From Treponema sp. (GTDB lineage: Bacteria; Spirochaetota; Spirochaetia; Treponematales; Breznakiellaceae), in assembly GCA_031256035.1 (NCBI GenBank), contig JAIRRJ010000053.1, positions 1-39,792 of the forward strand: DNA of 39,792 nt, written 5' to 3'. Positions within the stretch are counted from its first letter, which is position 1. Each line of letters begins with the position of its first letter. This document shows positions 1 through 7,091 of this stretch, piece after piece. A program made the position numbers and the translations under genes. The notes beneath the pieces are model-generated. The model searched no databases, was not told where the DNA came from, and saw only the letters and a list, made by a program, of their open reading frames with translations.

Positions 1-10
1 ACTTTTAGAT

Positions 11-89
11 GGCCGCGACAGCGGCCTACCTTGAGCCCCAGTGAAAGTCAATGAGATGAGTAATGCGCGAACGCGCGTACCCTTGGTAC
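11..89. other. Cluster of short inverted repeats upstream of the first lipoprotein gene
   Basis: Three small perfect inverted repeats follow one another: GGCCGC/GCGGCC at 11–26, GCGCGAACGCGC at 64–75 and GTACC/GGTAC at 77–90. None is followed by a T run, so they do not look like terminators. They may be the end of a feature that lies outside the window, or a structured leader of the following gene. Nothing else is recognisable in the first 110 bases. Confidence 0.35.
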
Positions 90-141
90 GAAGCGTGAGC
101 GGCGGGCGATAGTGAAGAGAATAAATTTTAAGGAGTTCTTT

Positions 142-843
142 ATGAAAAAGATGAACAACGTACCAATGGTACGCATCTTCGGCATCATCGCCCTTGCGGC
201 AATGATGGTATTCACAATTGCGTGCAAAAAGGACGCCGGCAGACAGCAGCAGCCGGCAAGCAGCGCGGCGCAGCAAACGCAGCAGGCATCTGAGGCAGCG
301 CCTGCGCCTGCGGCGGTTGCGGTTACAGGCGTTACCATCAGCAAGACAACGCTGTCGCTGAAGGAAAAGGCAACAGAGACGATCACCGCAACGGCGGCGC
401 CAGCTAACGCGGAGAACAAGGCGGTAACATGGAAGTCAAGCAACGCCGCTATCGCCACAGTGGACGCAGCCGGCAAGATAACCGCCGTAAAAGCGGGAAA
501 AGCCACCATCACCGTAACCACTTCTGACGGCGGCAAAACCGCAGCCTGCGAAGTTACCGTTACCGCCGCAGCTGCCGCGCCTGCAATACCGAACGGCAAG
601 TATGAGAATGAAGGTCGTTATGGCAAGACTGCTTACGAATTTTCAGGCAATAAGTGGAAATATTATGGTGGAGAGTTTTATGAAGAAAGGTATGGAGGAA
701 CCTACACGGCACAAAACGGAATCTTAACCTTGATAAGAATCCATGATGAGGGTACGGATACAGAATCATACAAGTATACGCTTGTGGGGAAAACACTGAC
801 ACTCATCAGTGACTATGAGAGCAGCGACTTCATCAAACAGTAA
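142..843 (+). CDS. Lipoprotein with one BIG2 (bacterial Ig-like) domain
   Basis: The 233-residue protein starts MKKMNNV and has a hydrophobic leader ending in a lipobox-like FTIAC, so Cys28 is the probable lipidation site. A Gln/Ala/Pro-rich tether (about 30–65) follows. Residues about 68–148 form one BIG2 domain, shown by VTGVTISKTTLSLKEKAT, the VTWKSSNAAIATVD core and GKATITVTT. The last 80 residues are rich in Tyr and Gly with a GKYENEGRYG start and a GKTLTLIS end, like small lipocalin-like β domains, but I do not recognise the family. The ATG at 142 has AAGGAG with 6-nt spacing; an in-frame GTG at 112 lacks a site. BIG2 domains generally mediate surface adhesion or cell-wall contacts; the role here is inferred. 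Confidence 0.85.
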   Translation: MKKMNNVPMVRIFGIIALAAMMVFTIACKKDAGRQQQPASSAAQQTQQASEAAPAPAAVAVTGVTISKTTLSLKEKATETITATAAPANAENKAVTWKSSNAAIATVDAAGKITAVKAGKATITVTTSDGGKTAACEVTVTAAAAAPAIPNGKYENEGRYGKTAYEFSGNKWKYYGGEFYEERYGGTYTAQNGILTLIRIHDEGTDTESYKYTLVGKTLTLISDYESSDFIKQ

Positions 844-1155
844 GATTGAAAAAAGGTGTCAGGCACCGTTTGGCGCCGGAGATTTGATGGAATGAGGAGT
901 GAGGAATTATTCGAAGAAGAGGTTCACACCAAGGCGCAAAGGAACAGTGAAGAGTGAGCAGTGTGTGTGAGACAAAACTTTCGGACACCAACACTGCTAA
1001 CTGGACACTGTTCACTGAACACTGATAACTGCTAACTGCTTACTCAGGCTGCTCACTGAACCATGTTTCATGCAAAAGGCAGCAGTTTGAGTTCAAAAGC
1101 CTTCCTGCGCTACGGTGTCAGTCACTTTTTCCCATGACGGGAGCCTAAGAAAAAT
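844..1155. other. Intergenic region with degenerate short repeats
   Basis: No gene was found here. At 855–867 is GGTGTCAGGCACC, a near-palindrome preceded by an A run. From about 942 to 1062 the sequence is built from degenerate 7–8-base units related to CACTGNT and AACTGAT, first on one strand (AACAGTGAAGAGTGAGCAGTG split over 943–963) and then the complementary sense (ACTGATAACTGCTAACTGC). This resembles the short tandemly repeated repetitive sequences of other bacteria. A similar stretch occurs near 39318–39345. Confidence 0.5.
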
Positions 1156-1171
1156 CTTTAGGCATACATTT
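1156..1171 (+). repeat. Fragment (right end) of the 115-bp palindromic repeat family
   Basis: CTTTAGGCATACATTT matches the right end of the full copy at 5954–6070. Only this end is present. It lies directly upstream of the amidohydrolase gene and overlaps its possible −35 region. Confidence 0.6.
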
Positions 1172-1191
1172 ATGCCTGCCTGCTGTACAAT
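1163..1191 (+). promoter_or_regulatory. Possible leaderless promoter of the amidohydrolase gene
   Basis: A −10-like TACAAT (1186–1191) lies 5 nt before the ATG at 1197. A weak −35 candidate CATACA (1163–1168) sits 17 nt further upstream, inside the repeat fragment. No Shine–Dalgarno sequence precedes the ATG, so transcription would begin at or next to the start codon. The prediction is inferred from spacing. Confidence 0.4.
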
Positions 1192-1196
1192 TATCC

Positions 1197-2552
1197 ATGC
1201 TCGACTATTTGATAATCAATGCGCGTATTATCGATCCTGAAAGCGAATCGGATTTTTCCGGCAGCCTGGGTATCAAGGCGGGAAAAATAGACGGCGTTTA
1301 CAGGGATTACGTTGCTCTGCCGTCCGCGAAAGAAACCATAGACGCGGAAACAGGCATCCTCGTTCCCGGTTTTATTGATATTCACGCGCACAGTGAAAAT
1401 AATATTCCCTGCGCTGAAAAACTTTTGGCGATGGGCGTTACCACCGCTGTCAGCGGAAACTGCGGCTACTGCGCCGTTGATTTGCGCAGTTTTTTCGCGG
1501 CGTTTGAAAAAGACGGATACCCGGTAAACCAGCTTGAACAGGCGGGGCACAGCATACTGCGCAGGATGGCAGGGCTGTTTGACATTAACGCTCCTGCTTC
1601 TGTTAAACAAAAGGAGAAAATGAAACTCCTTGCATCTCAGGCGTTTTCCTGCGGGGCGTGCGGTCTTTCATTCGGCCTTGAATACGATCCCGGCGCATCC
1701 CCCGAAGAAGTGCTTGAACTGTCCCGTGTAGCGGCAGATGCGGGGCGCTTTGTTTCAATTCACGGCAGGCTTAGATACCTTGACGACCTTGATTCCCTTC
1801 GCGAAGCTTTGGACATTGCGGAAACAGGCGCGCAAGTGATCTACTCTCACCTTGTCTATATGTACAACGGCAACGCGCTGAAAGAGGCGATGCGGATCAT
1901 AACGGAGTACCGTGAGAAAGGCGCAAATATTTGGGTAGACTCAGGGATGTACACCGCCTTCGCGACTTTCGCCGGGTCTCCTTGTTTTGAAGAAAAAATA
2001 TTTCTGAACGATGATGCCGAAACAAAAAAACTCCGCGCCGCCAGCGGAAAATATACAGGCGAGATTCTGGACAGGGACAAGTATATTGAAATACGGGCAA
2101 AGTATCCCGAAGACAGGCTCATCTATGATCCGGGAAAAAACGATGATGTTTTTACCGCATATTCGCTTCCTGATGTAATGGTATCCACCGACTGCATGGA
2201 ATACCCCGCAGGGCAGGGGCATCCTCAGGACGCCGCGACATACCCGTATTTTTTCAGGACGCTCGTGAAGGAAAAGAGGCAACTCTCCCTGCTTGAAGCT
2301 GTCAAGCGCTGCACGCTTCTTCCCGCAAAAGCCGCAGGCCTTGAAACAAAGGGCAGGCTTTCATGCGGTATGTGCGCGGACATTGCGGTTCTGGACTGGG
2401 AACGTCTGCGGGAAAATGCGACCTTCCCTGGGAAGGGCGATCCCGGCGCACCGCCGTCCGGGGTAGAGCATGTATTCGTCAACGGTGTATTGTCAATCAA
2501 AAATGAAAAACGCATCCCCGGCGTCCTCGCCGGTTTTTGCATTAAGAGGTAA
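1197..2552 (+). CDS. N-acyl-D-amino-acid deacylase-like amidohydrolase
   Basis: The 451-residue cytoplasmic enzyme belongs to the D-aminoacylase branch of the amidohydrolase superfamily, zinc enzymes that release D-amino acids from their N-acyl forms. The landmarks are in order and well spaced: HAH (His63, His65) after PGFID, the metal-bridging Cys89 in SGNCG, His189 in SIHGR, His218 in YSHL and the catalytic Asp332 in STDC. The first β-sandwich strand (LIINARIIDPES) and the C-terminal return strand (CADIAVLDWERL, VEHVFVNGVL) are present. It is shorter than many family members (about 480–530). The usual HMRDE is here HGRLR, so the substrate could differ; D-glutamate deacylase or a dipeptidase-like role is possible. 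The gene stands alone and its ATG has no ribosome site. Confidence 0.8.
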   Translation: MLDYLIINARIIDPESESDFSGSLGIKAGKIDGVYRDYVALPSAKETIDAETGILVPGFIDIHAHSENNIPCAEKLLAMGVTTAVSGNCGYCAVDLRSFFAAFEKDGYPVNQLEQAGHSILRRMAGLFDINAPASVKQKEKMKLLASQAFSCGACGLSFGLEYDPGASPEEVLELSRVAADAGRFVSIHGRLRYLDDLDSLREALDIAETGAQVIYSHLVYMYNGNALKEAMRIITEYREKGANIWVDSGMYTAFATFAGSPCFEEKIFLNDDAETKKLRAASGKYTGEILDRDKYIEIRAKYPEDRLIYDPGKNDDVFTAYSLPDVMVSTDCMEYPAGQGHPQDAATYPYFFRTLVKEKRQLSLLEAVKRCTLLPAKAAGLETKGRLSCGMCADIAVLDWERLRENATFPGKGDPGAPPSGVEHVFVNGVLSIKNEKRIPGVLAGFCIKR

Positions 2553-2603
2553 TTGGCGTTGTTTATGCCGCGTTTTCTGATGCTTTTTTGATGGGATATA
2601 ACA

Positions 2604-2632
2604 GTGACAGGCAGATGAAACTGTGATATACT
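2604..2632 (+). promoter_or_regulatory. σ70-type promoter for the DUF4160/DUF2442 pair
   Basis: GTGACA (2604–2609), a 17-nt spacer and TATACT (2627–2632) form a good vegetative promoter. A start near 2639 would leave a short leader that includes GGGAG before the ATG at 2651. Confidence 0.55.
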
Positions 2633-2650
2633 GATTTTGCGGGAGTAAAA

Positions 2651-2911
2651 ATGCCGACAGTAAGTTTATTTTATGGAATAAAAATTACAATGAACTGGGA
2701 TGAGCATAACCCGCCGCATTTTCATGTAGAATACGCCGAATATGAAGCAACAATTCTGATACAGGATTGTATTGTTGATAACGGGTATTTGCCGAACAGA
2801 CAGTTAAAATTAGTGCTTGCGTGGTGTGAATTACACAAAGACGAGTTAATGCAAAACTGGGAACTGGCCAGAACCGGTCAGCCGTTAAATGCCATAAATC
2901 CGCTTGTTTGA
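2651..2911 (+). CDS. DUF4160 domain protein
   Basis: This 86-residue protein has the DUF4160 signature: MPTVSLFYGIKITMNWDEH, then NPPHFHVEYAEYEATI, and a C-terminal helix with LAWCELHKDELMQNW. The family is small, cytoplasmic and of unknown function. The conserved DEHNPPHFHV loop with two histidines is the obvious functional spot. The start has GGGAG at about 7 nt. The next gene begins within a few bases and encodes DUF2442; this pairing recurs in many bacteria and has been suspected of being toxin–antitoxin-like, which is inference only. Confidence 0.8.
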   Translation: MPTVSLFYGIKITMNWDEHNPPHFHVEYAEYEATILIQDCIVDNGYLPNRQLKLVLAWCELHKDELMQNWELARTGQPLNAINPLV

Positions 2912-2923
2912 GGTATGAGCAAA

Positions 2924-3232
2924 ATGTGCAATAAACATTTTTGGCCGAAAGTATTACAGGTGGTACCTTCAGATAATTTTGAAGTGTATGCCTATTTCAA
3001 TGATGGTTCGGTGAGGCTGTACGATGCAAAGCCGCTTTTGAGAAAGGACACGGTATTCGAGCCGCTTATGGATATACAGAAATTTAAAAACAAATTGACA
3101 GTCATTAATGATACAATAGCCTGGGATATGGGCGGAGGCCGTGATCCGTGTAAATGTATAGACATCGATCCGTTCACAATATATGAAAAACCGCCCGTTG
3201 CCGATCCGTTGGCAGCGGAAACTCAAGGGTAA
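2924..3232 (+). CDS. DUF2442 domain protein
   Basis: The product of about 102 residues carries the DUF2442 pattern: WPKVLQVVPSDNFEVYAYF, DGSVRLYDAKPLL, then AWDMGGGRDPCKCIDIDP and a short tail. The function is unknown; family members lie next to DUF4160 genes, as here. Two in-frame ATGs compete. The one at 2915 is only 1 nt from GAGG (2910–2913), which overlaps the upstream stop, so ATG 2924 with a 10-nt gap is more likely. The pair is probably translated from one mRNA. Confidence 0.75.
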   Translation: MCNKHFWPKVLQVVPSDNFEVYAYFNDGSVRLYDAKPLLRKDTVFEPLMDIQKFKNKLTVINDTIAWDMGGGRDPCKCIDIDPFTIYEKPPVADPLAAETQG

Positions 3233-3247
3233 TACAAGGAGGAAATC

Positions 3248-3790
3248 ATGGGTGAATTAAAAGGATCAAAAACCGAACAGAATCTGCGGGAAGCGTTTGC
3301 CGGAGAATCTCAGGCGCACACCAAGTATCAATATTTTGCCTCAAAGGCGGAAAAAGAAGGCTACCAGCAAATCGGCGCGATATTCCGTGAGACCGCTCTT
3401 AACGAAAAGGAACACGCCAAGTTGTGGTTCAAGCTCCTGCACGGCGATGATGTACCCGCGACAACCGTTAACCTGAAAAACTCCGCAGACGGTGAAAATC
3501 ACGAATGGACAGATATGTACGCGGGGTTTGCCAAAACTGCGAAGGAAGAGGGCTTTGACAAAATAGCCGCTCTGTTTGAGGGAGTGGGCAAAATCGAGAA
3601 AGAACATGAAGAACGCTACCGCAGGCTGCTTGCCAATATAGAGGGCGGGATTGTGTTTTCACGTAACAGCGATAAAATCTGGCATTGTTCAAACTGCGGT
3701 CATATTGTTTCCGGCAAAAACGCGCCTGACGCCTGCCCGGTCTGCAAGCATCCAAAGGCGTATTTTCAAATTCGCGCGGAAAATTATTGA
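3248..3790 (+). CDS. rbr: Rubrerythrin
   Basis: A 180-residue rubrerythrin, a peroxide-reducing non-haem iron protein that protects anaerobes from oxygen. The N-terminal four-helix domain carries the diiron ligands: Glu20 in AGES, Glu53 and His56 in LNEKEH, and the [11 protein letters not shown] helix (about 114–124). The C-terminal rubredoxin-like knuckle has Cys147 and Cys150 (CSNCG) and Cys163 and Cys166 (CPVC). Length and order are typical. The AAGGAGG site sits 6–7 nt before the ATG. It heads a run with the HD hydrolase and mnmA, and its stop overlaps the next start. An electron donor is not encoded next door, although a flavodoxin is convergent at 5454. Confidence 0.95.
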   Translation: MGELKGSKTEQNLREAFAGESQAHTKYQYFASKAEKEGYQQIGAIFRETALNEKEHAKLWFKLLHGDDVPATTVNLKNSADGENHEWTDMYAGFAKTAKEEGFDKIAALFEGVGKIEKEHEERYRRLLANIEGGIVFSRNSDKIWHCSNCGHIVSGKNAPDACPVCKHPKAYFQIRAENY

Positions 3791-4380
3791 CAGTGGAAGC
3801 AGGATTAAACCGCGATCAGGCATGGGAACTTCTCAAACAGTACAACAAAGAGACTTTTCATTTACAGCACGCACTTACTGTGGAAGGGGTGATGAAGTGG
3901 TTCGCCAAAGGTCAGGGGTTTGGCGGTGACGAAAATTTCTGGGCCATCGCAGGTTTGCTTCACGACATCGACTTTGAACAGTTTCCCGATCAGCACTGCG
4001 TCAAAGCGCCTGAACTTTTGCGTAAGGGCGGTGCGACCGAAGAGTTGATCCACGCCGTCTGCTGTCACGGTTACGGTCTTACAGCCGTAGACGCAAAACC
4101 CGAACACATTATGGAAAAAATCCTTTACGCATCGGATGAACTCACCGGTCTTATCTGGGCGGCTGCTATTATCAGACCGTCAAAAAGCGTTATGGACATG
4201 GAAGTAAAATCGGTCAAAAAGAAATTCAAAACTCCCGCCTTTGCCGCCGGATGTTCCCGCAAGGTAATCGAAGAAGGAGCCGCGCTTTTGGGCTGGGAAC
4301 TGGATTTTTTGATTGAAAAGACGCTCCTTGCCATGAAGAGCTGCGAAGCCGAAGTAATGGCGGCGATTGGTGAACATTGA
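3787..4380 (+). CDS. HD-superfamily hydrolase
   Basis: The product of about 197 residues matches the HD-domain predicted hydrolases (COG2316 type). Metal-binding positions are visible: His in LQHALTVE (about 28), the His–Asp pair in [11 protein letters not shown] (about 58–59), and His in CCHGYG. The substrate is unknown; a phosphomonoesterase or nucleotidase activity is likely for the fold. The most upstream start is TTG 3787, overlapping the rubrerythrin stop as TTGA; GTG 3793 is the alternative. Neither has a strong ribosome site, so coupling to rubrerythrin translation is probable. Its 3' end overlaps mnmA by about 11 bases, so the three genes form one operon. Confidence 0.8.
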   Translation: MTVEAGLNRDQAWELLKQYNKETFHLQHALTVEGVMKWFAKGQGFGGDENFWAIAGLLHDIDFEQFPDQHCVKAPELLRKGGATEELIHAVCCHGYGLTAVDAKPEHIMEKILYASDELTGLIWAAAIIRPSKSVMDMEVKSVKKKFKTPAFAAGCSRKVIEEGAALLGWELDFLIEKTLLAMKSCEAEVMAAIGEH

Positions 4381-5464
4381 GACAAAAGCCCTCATTGCCA
4401 TGTCGGGAGGCGTGGACAGTTCTGTCGCCGCCGCCCTCATGCTTGAGCAAGCCATTCAGTGTACCGGCGTAACGTTCAGGCTCTTCCGGGAAAACCGCTG
4501 TACTTCATTAGCTGATACATTCCATAGGAATGAAAACGACGCGAAGACTGTGGCTCTTGCTCTGGGCATTGAACATCATGAGCTTGATTTTACCGATGAA
4601 TTTGAAAATGAGGTAATCCGCCGCTTTGTCGAAACCTACGAGGCGGGAGAAACTCCCAATCCGTGTATTGAATGTAACCGCCGCGTAAAATTTAATTTGT
4701 CAATGCTGCGCGGGAAACTTCGTTGCAAAATGAAAGAAGGTTTAGGTGATTTTGACATTTTTGTAACAGGCCACTATGCGCGCATAACGCATGATCCTGT
4801 AAGCGGCAGGTTTCTTCTGCGAAAGGCGTTGGACACTAACAAAGATCAGAGTTATGTGCTATACTGTTTAAGTCAGGAGCAGCTTGAAAAAGCCCGCTTT
4901 CCCCTGGGGGAACTGTCCAAACATGAAGTGCGTAAAATCGCCGAAGAAAAAAAACTGGTCAGCGCGGGGAAGCCGGACAGTCAGGACATTTGTTTTGTGC
5001 CTGACGGCGATTACGGCAGTTTTATTGAAAAACACACCGGCAAAACTTATCCCGAAGGGGACATAATTGATCCTGAAGGCAAAATTATCGGCAGGCACCG
5101 CGGCGTTATCCGCTACACTGTCGGTCAGCGGCGCGGGCTTGGCGTTGCCGCCAACATTCCGGTTTATGTTACGGCAAAATCCGCCGCGGACAATACCGTT
5201 ACTCTGGGGCCTGACTCCGCTCTTTTCAGCAAGGCTTTGACTGCCAAGGACATAAACCTTATTGCCTGTGCTGATTTGAAAAAACCAATGCGCGTGATGG
5301 TAAAGACCCGCTACTTGCAGACAGCCCAAAGCGCTGTTGCCGAGCAGACAGGGGAAAACTCTCTGCATATTGAGTTTGACGAACCGCAGCGAGCCATTAC
5401 TCCCGGACAGGCAGCTGTAATGTACGATGGGGATGTGGTGGTAGGCGGGGGAACTATTGAGTAA
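4370..5464 (+). CDS. mnmA: tRNA-specific 2-thiouridylase MnmA
   Basis: MnmA makes the 2-thio group of s2U34 in tRNA-Lys, -Glu and -Gln. The PP-loop SGGVDSSVAA binds ATP near the N terminus. The nucleophilic cysteine lies in NPCIECNRRVKF and the persulfide cysteine in SQDICFVPDG (about 102 and 208). The TGHYAR and NKDQSYVL motifs are also present. The length (about 364) is normal. Odd: between the CNRRVKF and TGHYAR motifs is an extra stretch LRGKLRCKM, encoded by a 26-base repeat (4707–4732) also found in two glycosidase genes of this window. It adds a surface-type basic loop. GTG 4370 or the adjacent TTG 4367 starts the gene inside the upstream one. Confidence 0.93.
   Translation: MNIETKALIAMSGGVDSSVAAALMLEQAIQCTGVTFRLFRENRCTSLADTFHRNENDAKTVALALGIEHHELDFTDEFENEVIRRFVETYEAGETPNPCIECNRRVKFNLSMLRGKLRCKMKEGLGDFDIFVTGHYARITHDPVSGRFLLRKALDTNKDQSYVLYCLSQEQLEKARFPLGELSKHEVRKIAEEKKLVSAGKPDSQDICFVPDGDYGSFIEKHTGKTYPEGDIIDPEGKIIGRHRGVIRYTVGQRRGLGVAANIPVYVTAKSAADNTVTLGPDSALFSKALTAKDINLIACADLKKPMRVMVKTRYLQTAQSAVAEQTGENSLHIEFDEPQRAITPGQAAVMYDGDVVVGGGTIE
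4707..4732 (+). repeat. Intragenic 26-bp repeat, copy 1 (in mnmA)
   Basis: This copy contains the core GCGGGAAACTTCGTTGC flanked by TGC and AAAATG. It is read in frame as LRGKLRCKM. Copies 2 (14050–14075) and 3 (15251–15276) each differ from it by one base, and a reversed 17-base core lies at 31501–31517. Confidence 0.85.
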
Positions 5465-5930
5465 GGGTTTTTACCCACTCTTCAATCTTTTGTTTCGCCT
5501 TTTCCTGTTCCGAAGCGGGATTTAGAAAATCTATCTCTGAAACAATGGTGTTGTCTTTCAATTCGGCTTTGAGCTTCTGCATAACATCTCCGGGGCCGCC
5601 GGCGTGGCATGCAAAAAGGGCGAGCTTTTTCCCGCTTAACTTTTCCTGCGAAAGAAAACTTTTTATTGCCGGTGCGGGAGAACCCGCCCATACAGGCGTT
5701 CCCAGAATAATCAGATCATAATCCGATGAATTAAAACTGTAAGGTTTGAGAGCTGGTTTTTTGTTGAACATTACCTGCCCAACGCCCACAATTATTTTCC
5801 AAAACTTTAATGCTCTTCTTTCTTTTACCGGCTGTATCTGCAAAAGATCGGCTTTTAACAACAAGCCAATCTGTTCCGCGGCGAATGCGCTATTGCCGTC
5901 ATACGAATAAAAAACAACTGCTGCTTTCAT
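5454..5930 (-). CDS. Flavodoxin-like protein
   Basis: The 158-residue single-domain protein has the flavodoxin fold: VVFYSYDGNSAFAAEQI is the FMN phosphate loop (SxxGNS form), DLIILGTPVWAGSPAPAI is the 50s/60s loop region, and GKKLALFACHAGGPGDVM the 90s loop. Flavodoxins carry electrons between redox enzymes; this FMN_red/flavodoxin_4-like type is often annotated NAD(P)H-quinone-related or simply flavodoxin. The start has AGGGGG 4–5 nt upstream. It is convergent with mnmA and the two coding ends overlap by 11 bases. Possible partners are rubrerythrin or other reductive enzymes, by inference only. Confidence 0.85.
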   Translation of the reverse strand: MKAAVVFYSYDGNSAFAAEQIGLLLKADLLQIQPVKERRALKFWKIIVGVGQVMFNKKPALKPYSFNSSDYDLIILGTPVWAGSPAPAIKSFLSQEKLSGKKLALFACHAGGPGDVMQKLKAELKDNTIVSEIDFLNPASEQEKAKQKIEEWVKTLTQ

Positions 5931-5953
5931 TTATCCCCCTTTTTATCTGATTC

Positions 5954-6070
5954 AAAAATGTATGCCAAATAAACTACTTGAGGGGTGGCGGAGGCAAAAG
6001 TGCCGTGCCCCGCCACGGTGCTTTTGGCCTCCGCCAGGACCCCAAGACACTTCTTTAGGCATACATTTTT
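5954..6070. repeat. Full copy A of a 115-bp imperfect palindromic repeat
   Basis: The ends are inverted copies: AAAAATGTATGCC at 5954–5966 and GGCATACATTTTT at 6058–6070. An inner inverted pair, GGCGGAGGCAAAAGTGCC (5987–6004) and GGTGCTTTTGGCCTCCGCC (6017–6035), would form a long hairpin. The complementary strand aligns over its length with copy B at 16901–17015. The element is too small to code for anything and resembles a MITE or REP-type repeat. It lies in the 147-bp gap between two −-strand genes. Confidence 0.85.
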
Positions 6071-6077
6071 GCTATTA

Positions 6078-6590
6078 CTATCGCCTCGCCTGAATGTTGT
6101 CAGTGCCAAATAACTTTTGCGTCAATGCGGGTGAGGAGTACCAAAGCATCACCGGTTCATGCTGGCGGGTATTTACCTTCAGATAGACATATCCGCCCTT
6201 TAGGTTCCATGATGTTTCGTATGGGCGCATTTCTTTAATTATCCCGTCGCAGAGCAGGGTTGGGCCGTATTTGGCAAGAAGATCTTTTTGCACATCGGTG
6301 TAACACTGCATAAGTTCTTCAAGGCTGAAGGTGTGAAAATAGTATGTCCCGCCTTCAAGACCGCTCTTGGAAAAATAGACAAGCATAAAGACGGGGTATC
6401 CCTGTACTTCGATATTGTCATAGACCAGCGCTGTCAGTCCGTCAACTTCTTCTTTTGATCCCGGTTTCCCCATTTTCTTCGTAAATTCTTCAAGGCTTGT
6501 ACCCCAGCGGAAGTTGTGGAAAATCACCTCTTCTTCGGCATAAAGCGCGGATGCAATGAACACCGCACAGATAATTATTAGCTTTTTGAT
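6078..6590 (-). CDS. Small exported protein of unknown function; probable ATC start
   Basis: I do not recognise the family. The mature part of about 150 residues has IFHNFRWGTSLEEFTKKMGKP near its N terminus, which resembles the short repeat seen in periplasmic proteins that begin 'FrWGts…evk', followed by mixed β and helix segments. No ATG, GTG or TTG precedes a complete signal peptide. The first usual start (GTG, 6563) gives only a truncated leader. Reading from ATC at 6590 gives (M)KKLIIICAVFIASALYA followed by EEE, a textbook Sec leader, and AAGGAG (6602–6597) lies exactly 6 nt upstream. An ATG at 6595 is out of frame and stops after five codons. So the gene either uses a rare ATC start or has lost its start codon by mutation. 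Confidence 0.65.
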   Translation of the reverse strand: MKKLIIICAVFIASALYAEEEVIFHNFRWGTSLEEFTKKMGKPGSKEEVDGLTALVYDNIEVQGYPVFMLVYFSKSGLEGGTYYFHTFSLEELMQCYTDVQKDLLAKYGPTLLCDGIIKEMRPYETSWNLKGGYVYLKVNTRQHEPVMLWYSSPALTQKLFGTDNIQARR

Positions 6591-6832
6591 GACATACTCC
6601 TTAGACCTTTAATCGGAATTTTCTGACATTGAAAATGTCAGAGAAACACCCCCATACGATTATCGTCATAAATGGGGTAATACTTTACTGCGGCTATGCC
6701 GTGCATTTGTTTACCAGCGCACTGACGGCATCCTAAAAGATGCCTTACCTTTTTTTGGGACTGCGGCTCTTACTTGTGCTACAGTATGCGGCATTGTTCA
6801 TCAACATGGTTACACCATGCGTTTATTTACTG
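6591..6832. other. Structured intergenic region between the exported-protein gene and tRNA-Leu
   Basis: No gene was found. Inverted repeats follow closely: TCTGACATT/AATGTCAGA (6622–6642), CCCCAT/ATGGGG (6653–6676) around ACGATTATCGT, TGCCGT/ACGGCA (6699–6731), and GGCATC/GATGCC (6728–6745) followed by TTACC and seven T residues. The last reads as an intrinsic terminator on the + strand with no visible gene in front, so a small RNA ending near 6757 is possible. On the − strand the same stretch is the spacer after tRNA-Leu. Confidence 0.4.
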
Positions 6833-6915
<83 letters not shown>

Positions 6916-6942
6916 AAAAATATGTCTTGTCATTCGTATTGA

Positions 6943-6991
6943 GGGGTTTGATACCCCGCCCTTCAGGGCGGTTAATAAGGTATTAAACCCC
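6943..6991. repeat. Cruciform-like palindrome upstream of ilvE
   Basis: The outer arms GGGGTTTGATACC and GGTATTAAACCCC are complementary at 12 of 13 positions, and they enclose CCGCCCT-TC-AGGGCGG. A second imperfect hairpin (CTCGTCCCTTTAGGGCGGGG, about 7022–7041) follows. The set is longer and more regular than a terminator and resembles a dispersed repeat. It separates tRNA-Leu from the ilvE promoter. Confidence 0.6.
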
Positions 6992-7045
6992 GAATATAAC
7001 TCCCTTTCAAGAACAACCTGCCTCGTCCCTTTAGGGCGGGGTAGG

Positions 7046-7073
7046 TTGATAAGTTTAGCATTTTATATACAAT
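7046..7073 (+). promoter_or_regulatory. Promoter of ilvE
   Basis: TTGATA (7046–7051), 16 nt, then TACAAT (7068–7073). A start near 7080 would leave a very short leader containing AAGGAG (7080–7085) before the ATG at 7092, which is tight, so the exact start needs mapping. Confidence 0.45.
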
Positions 7074-7091
7074 CAGGACAAGGAGTGCATT

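Noticed and set aside
48-599. Long − strand frame rich in Ala and Val
   Set aside because: It is the mirror of the Ala-rich lipoprotein gene, with no ribosome site and no domain.
2225-2542. − strand frame inside the amidohydrolase gene
   Set aside because: Shadow frame in a gene with clear motifs on the other strand.
6593-6595. ATG directly after GGAG upstream of the exported-protein gene
   Set aside because: It is out of frame with the leader, 1 nt from the ribosome site and stops after five codons.
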